A stretch of 64,000 nucleotides of DNA, from positions 186,001 through 250,000 of the forward strand of contig NZ_RKQQ01000001.1 in NCBI RefSeq assembly GCF_003814815.1, written 5' to 3'. The translations under genes and the position numbers were made by a program. Numbering within the stretch: position 1 is the stretch's first letter; every line of letters begins with the position of its first letter. This stretch comes from Salisediminibacterium halotolerans. GTDB lineage: Bacteria; Bacillota; Bacilli; Bacillales; Salisediminibacteriaceae. The notes under the pieces were generated by a model. It did not search any database and was not told the origin of the DNA. It saw nothing but the letters and a program-made list of their open reading frames with translations. Shown piece after piece: positions 60,184 through 64,000 of the stretch.

Positions 60184-61815
60184 TTATTTCTTCCGTTTAA
60201 ACACTTTTGATACATCCCCAGCCAGTCTGATCGGATAAGAAACCCGCCAAGACCAGCTGTTTCGAAGTTTTTGATTTAACTTCGATTCTTTTTTATACTC
60301 TTGTTCCATCTGCTCAATTTCAATACGCAGTGTGTCCAGCTCCTGCAGTTGCATTTTCATATCTGATTTTGTTTCAAACCCGATTTTAATCGGTCCGTTG
60401 TAATCAGTGACTTCAACATATTCAACTTCCGAACGTTCGGGATCTTCCCACAACGCTTGTTCATAATCCAGCACCGCTGTCTCATCGGAGCCGATCACAA
60501 CAACTTCGATTGCCCCGTCTTCAAGATTCATTACAAATCCGCTTAATCCCCGCTCGAATGCTTGTTTTCTCAATCCGCGGTGATAATCAATTTCTTGTAC
60601 GTCTCCGTAGACGGTATATTGTTTCGCTGTTAATTCACCAGTATAAGCGTGAGCGACAGTAGATGACCTGGCTGTATGCGACTTGAGTGGATAAAGAACA
60701 TCCGCAAAGTCAAAATAAAGCCGTTCGCGCTCGATTACACAATCTGCAGTCTCCGGAAAATATTCATCAATGATCGCTTTAGGAATGTCATGGGCAACCC
60801 CTGACATCGGAAAGACGAGAGAACCGATTTGCGCTGTCGGATTCATTTCCAAAACAGCTAAGTTGCCGGATTCTTCATCCCAAATGACGTCTACTGCACC
60901 GTTTATAAGTCCTTCAAAGGCTCGCATTGCTCCCTCAGCAGCAGTTGCCACAGCGGTCATTTCCTCAACTTCTATACCCTCTGGATCGCCGCCTAAAGAA
61001 ATGTTGCTCTTTTTCGTTAACTGAATCATTGCATCATTTTCAGGAACGCTCGTTAATGAATGACCTTGAAGATCCAGATGGCGTTTGACATCATTATTGA
61101 TAATAATCGGACAGCTGAAAAGCCTTGGATTTGCTTCACGCAAAGTATTTTTTTCCTCAATTAATTGTTCAATCGTTTGTTTGCCGTCCCCGGTAACATT
61201 CGCCGGATCGCGCCGCATAATACCAACCGTTCGGCCCTGAACAACATAAACACGATATTCATCACCTTCAACATGCGATTCGAGAAGGTACTCTTTTGTA
61301 GCTGATTCTTCTCTGACCTCATTCCAACAGCGGATAAGGGAGTCCTGATCCCGAAGATCTGTATAGACTCCGCGGCCGAAACTGCCGTCTACAGGTTTTA
61401 ACACAACAGGAAAACCGATTTTTTCTGCAGTAACAATAAGGTCCTCTGCCGTTAAATCCGTTTTTACCCGCTCACCAGCCGGGGTCGGAACATCGTTTGC
61501 AGAAAGTTTTGTTTTAGCCGTTTCTTTATCCATACATTCTTTGACCGCTTGTTCAGAAACACGGTCTCCGCGTGTCCGAAAAAAACGATGCGTCTTTTCG
61601 CCATCCGACAAAGAAAATAATTTGCCTGGATGATCAACATTCCATATATTCATCCCTGAGAACTCTGCTGCATCTTTTGTATACCACTTCAAAGTAAGCC
61701 CTCGACGCCATCCTTCAAGAGCTACCAGGTAAGCGTCAAATTCATATCCTCTTGCATCCATTACGACTTCTTCAGGTAAATGGGCAAGGAAGTGAGGGTT
61801 TTGATTATCCGACAT
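60184..61815 (-). CDS. ATP-grasp ligase with acylphosphatase-like domain (paralog 3)
   Basis: A 543-residue paralog with the same plan: YLVALEGWRRGLTLKWYTKD near the start (as in paralog 2), ATP-grasp motifs FPVVLKPVDGSFGRGVYTDL, SNISLGGDPEGIEVEEM, NGAVDVIWDE and VLEMNPTAQIGSLVFPMSGV, and the clearest acylphosphatase-like segment (VYGDVQEIDYHRGLRKQAFE, GLSGFVMNLEDGAIEVVVIG) with the asparagine present and the catalytic arginine replaced by histidine. The end is a short coiled coil and NSWSWRVSYPIRLAGDVSKV. GAGGTGG precedes the start. It follows the TupA-like gene by 18 bp. Confidence 0.83.
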   Translation of the reverse strand: MSDNQNPHFLAHLPEEVVMDARGYEFDAYLVALEGWRRGLTLKWYTKDAAEFSGMNIWNVDHPGKLFSLSDGEKTHRFFRTRGDRVSEQAVKECMDKETAKTKLSANDVPTPAGERVKTDLTAEDLIVTAEKIGFPVVLKPVDGSFGRGVYTDLRDQDSLIRCWNEVREESATKEYLLESHVEGDEYRVYVVQGRTVGIMRRDPANVTGDGKQTIEQLIEEKNTLREANPRLFSCPIIINNDVKRHLDLQGHSLTSVPENDAMIQLTKKSNISLGGDPEGIEVEEMTAVATAAEGAMRAFEGLINGAVDVIWDEESGNLAVLEMNPTAQIGSLVFPMSGVAHDIPKAIIDEYFPETADCVIERERLYFDFADVLYPLKSHTARSSTVAHAYTGELTAKQYTVYGDVQEIDYHRGLRKQAFERGLSGFVMNLEDGAIEVVVIGSDETAVLDYEQALWEDPERSEVEYVEVTDYNGPIKIGFETKSDMKMQLQELDTLRIEIEQMEQEYKKESKLNQKLRNSWSWRVSYPIRLAGDVSKVFKRKK

Positions 61816-61833
61816 GTATATCCACCTCTGTAT

Positions 61834-63219
61834 TTATTTGGACTCATTCACTGCCGCATGAAAAGCTTTAAAAGTTTTTCCGGACAAAAAATCTTCCGTA
61901 AGCTTAGCTTCAGCTTCCAGGTAAGCCAGTCCCAGCCAATAATCTGTTTCACTATTCATTTCATGATAATTTCCCGGTTTCGGTGTGAACTCGCCAAGGA
62001 CAAGTTTATTCTTGGTTTTAAGAAAATCAATTCTCATAAATGGCGCGGGGATTTCTTTGCTTAATCCTTCAGCGGTTAACAAATCCTCTGCTGAGAAGCC
62101 GCGTCCGGCAAAGCGCTCATCTTCGTATTTTCCTGTAATCACTTTCTTGCCGTTCACATCCCACCAGCAAAACTCCGTCCGTTCAGAACGGTTGACTTCT
62201 AAAATTAATTTTACCTCACCGTAAAAACAATAGAATTTCAAATCACGCGCCGGTTCTCCGTTTTCCTCTACGATATGCTCTTCGAGGTACCATTTATCTT
62301 CATGCACATCACCGGAAAGAAGATCTTCTGTCATAGCCTCGCGCCATTCGTTTTCAGAATTTAAAAACTGACCGTCCCTTATCCGCTGAATTTGATTGGC
62401 TGAAAAAACTCGGTAAACTCCTCTTGATCCCGCAGCATCAACCGGTTTCACAACGGAAGCAGATGTAAGCGGAACAGCTGCTGCCGAAGTATACACTTCA
62501 GAAATACCGGGGCGTACAATATTCAATTCATCGGCCAGCCGGTAAGCTGTTAAACGGTCATCCAATGCATTCTCCGCACTGTCATCTTCCATAAGCCTTT
62601 TGGCCGTTTGAAAAGCAAGGCTCGCGTTGAAAGAAGCTGGCCAGGGGCAACTGTTTGAAGACGTTTCTAAAATGATCCGTGAATATTTCTCCGACAACGT
62701 GCGCAGATCGAAGCTTTTATATAGCTGTTCAAAAATCATCTGCTTAACATCTGCATCTTGATGATGAACATAACGATCGGCGACCGCTTGTAAAAATTCT
62801 GTATCAGCTTCTTTTCTTTCCTGTATTTCATTTAATTTTATCATGATCGTGCGTAAACTTGGGTCATGATTTTCCATTTCTTTAACAAGCGCTCTCGAAT
62901 CTTTTGCGCGCTCGTCTTCGATAGAACGGGTAAGAAAAGCTGCCTTTTTTTCAGCTGCCTCCAGCTTCTCTTGCAAACGCCGGTTTTGTTCAACAAGAAA
63001 TGCGTTCTCCCGTTTTTCATTTTGCAATTCCTGTTTTAGCTTGGGAAACAAAGCCTGCATCCCTTTTATCGGCTTCACAACCAGTTTCCCAGCACGATAT
63101 CGATTACTTTTTACAATTTGATCGGACCGCTTTATCAATCGTTTCTTTTCATTGGAGCGCCTTTTCATGCCGGCCTGATCATTCAATTTATTATGAATCG
63201 CTTCATAATCTTTTGTCAT
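61834..63219 (-). CDS. TupA-like ATP-grasp protein with N-terminal coiled coil
   Basis: A 461-residue protein with a basic N-terminus, a coiled coil (about 68-105: LKQELQNEKRENAFLVEQNR) and a C-terminal ATP-grasp domain of the TupA type: VVKPVDAAGSRGVYRVF, DKWYLEEHIVEENGEP, DLKFYCFYGEVKLILEVNRS, FMRIDFLKTKNKLVLGEFTP and KPGNYHEMNSETDYWLGLAY. TupA is needed for teichuronopeptide, the polyglutamate/polyglucuronate wall polymer of alkaliphilic Bacillus halodurans. The match is by recognised motif pattern, not by search. GGAGAG precedes the start. It overlaps the upstream glycosyltransferase gene by 17 bases, so the genes are translationally coupled. Confidence 0.8.
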   Translation of the reverse strand: MTKDYEAIHNKLNDQAGMKRRSNEKKRLIKRSDQIVKSNRYRAGKLVVKPIKGMQALFPKLKQELQNEKRENAFLVEQNRRLQEKLEAAEKKAAFLTRSIEDERAKDSRALVKEMENHDPSLRTIMIKLNEIQERKEADTEFLQAVADRYVHHQDADVKQMIFEQLYKSFDLRTLSEKYSRIILETSSNSCPWPASFNASLAFQTAKRLMEDDSAENALDDRLTAYRLADELNIVRPGISEVYTSAAAVPLTSASVVKPVDAAGSRGVYRVFSANQIQRIRDGQFLNSENEWREAMTEDLLSGDVHEDKWYLEEHIVEENGEPARDLKFYCFYGEVKLILEVNRSERTEFCWWDVNGKKVITGKYEDERFAGRGFSAEDLLTAEGLSKEIPAPFMRIDFLKTKNKLVLGEFTPKPGNYHEMNSETDYWLGLAYLEAEAKLTEDFLSGKTFKAFHAAVNESK

Positions 63220-64000
63220 GATTTATCTCTCCAATAAGCCGTTTAATGTGGTGTTCGTAACCGAAATTTTCCTTGGCAAATTGCCTCGCCGCACATGTTG
63301 CGGACTGATAGGTTTTCTCATCTGCTATTAGCTCTTGTATTGCTGGTTTCACTTCTTCCGGCTTCGCATACACGGCCCCTGAACCGAATAGTTCTTTGTA
63401 CTTCGGATCTAATATGACCGGAACACCCGCGGCCATGGCTTCTAATACGGATCGCCCAAATGCTTCCACCCACTCCGAATGGGTATAATATACATACACA
63501 TCTATTTCTTGCAAAAACTCATGCGGCTTAACCGAACCAAATGGATAAACTATCCAATTACCAGGGATTGCACCGAGAATCTTTTCTGCTGCCGAAGCGC
63601 CGCCAAGGACACGGACCTGATAGGTTTCATCTTTCGGGTAAATCAAATTCATTAACTCCGCTGTTTCCGGCCACTTCACATATTGATCTCGAGAATGACG
63701 GCCGATTCGGACTTGATTGACATTTGGTTGATGAGCAGGCCGATGCCACTCTTCAACATTAATGATATTTACCCAATCATCTGCGGACAGCGGGATTTTG
63801 GTTATTTCTTCGCTGTGCTGCTCTGCTAAAATTTTTCTTACTTGCGGTCCAATCGGATGCCATATTCCGGAATGACCAAAGTATGAACGCAGATGCGCCA
63901 TGGTGTTTTGAAAATCGTACAGTCGATTCTCAGAACCGGTATAATCTCTCATCGGCGGCTGATTAATAATGACATACACATCTTCTGCGTATATTTCAGG
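63203..64000 (-). CDS. Glycosyltransferase, GT4/GT1-like (cut by window end)
   Basis: This is the C-terminal part (about 265 residues) of a GT-B-fold glycosyltransferase; the frame stays open through the window end, so the start lies outside. The donor-binding domain is recognised by VRVLGGASAAEKILG, WIVYPFGSVKPHEFLQEIDV and the catalytic EAFGRSVLEAMAAGVPVI with the conserved E-x7-E spacing. It probably adds a sugar to the polymer made with the ATP-grasp enzymes, whose genes follow directly. The donor is unknown. Confidence 0.9.
   Translation of the reverse strand, partial: PEIYAEDVYVIINQPPMRDYTGSENRLYDFQNTMAHLRSYFGHSGIWHPIGPQVRKILAEQHSEEITKIPLSADDWVNIINVEEWHRPAHQPNVNQVRIGRHSRDQYVKWPETAELMNLIYPKDETYQVRVLGGASAAEKILGAIPGNWIVYPFGSVKPHEFLQEIDVYVYYTHSEWVEAFGRSVLEAMAAGVPVILDPKYKELFGSGAVYAKPEEVKPAIQELIADEKTYQSATCAARQFAKENFGYEHHIKRLIGEINHDKRL

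Noticed and set aside
1-64000. tRNA, rRNA, T-box or known riboswitches
   Set aside because: No such sequence was recognised by eye on either strand; a covariance-model search could not be run.

Overview
The window reads as a chromosomal segment of a low-to-mid G+C, probably halophilic or alkaliphilic member of the Bacillaceae. Many proteins have clear Bacillus-type relatives and order (degS divergent from the YigZ/YvyE gene, murR-murQ-murP-mupG, acoR-acoA-acoB-acoC, galU next to LCP genes), ribosome binding sites are of the AAGGAGG type, and secreted proteins are very acidic, as in salt-adapted bacilli. The species is inferred only; no 16S rRNA or tRNA gene was seen.

Layout. 1-3.1 kb: 5' part of degS, YvyE-like protein, a short ComEA-like protein, a mini FAD oxidoreductase and a SufT-like protein. 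3.1-8.2 kb: an orphan OmpR-type response regulator, a tandem pair of NlpC/P60 cell-wall hydrolases (the first has lost its catalytic cysteine), a relic of a chemoreceptor gene left between them, and the intact chemoreceptor. 8.2-18 kb: dcd, a HesB/YneR-like protein, an orphan histidine kinase behind a Med/BMP-like protein, a sodium/proline symporter and PEP carboxylase. 18-27 kb: DoxX protein, unknown membrane protein, SIS protein, DUF2500 protein, htpG under a CIRCE operator, a divergent pseudopilin cluster and an ABC1/UbiB kinase. 27-33 kb: an acetoin dehydrogenase operon with a -24/-12 promoter and a regulator lacking a sensor domain, then a TauE-type exporter. 33-37 kb: MurNAc recycling operon with a long palindromic operator. 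37-41 kb: small regulators and two cell-wall amidases. 41-64 kb: a surface-polymer region.

The surface-polymer region holds two LCP ligases, GalU, a GalE-like epimerase, a polyprenyl-phosphate sugar transferase, two giant tandem hydrolases made of alternating peptidoglycan-binding repeats (one ending in a glucosaminidase, the other in an amidase), and a six-gene operon: three ATP-grasp ligases fused to acylphosphatase-like domains, a cytosolic CapA-like protein, a TupA-like ATP-grasp protein and a glycosyltransferase cut by the window end. The operon looks like machinery for a peptide-containing wall polymer, perhaps of the teichuronopeptide kind known from alkaliphilic bacilli, and is the best candidate for an undescribed system.

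A second unusual signal is a dispersed, highly structured non-coding element of about 350-420 bp present three times (8934-9349, 9886-10238, 26645-27005). Each copy is bracketed by two copies of the local terminator-type hairpin, and the copies differ by loss of whole internal modules.
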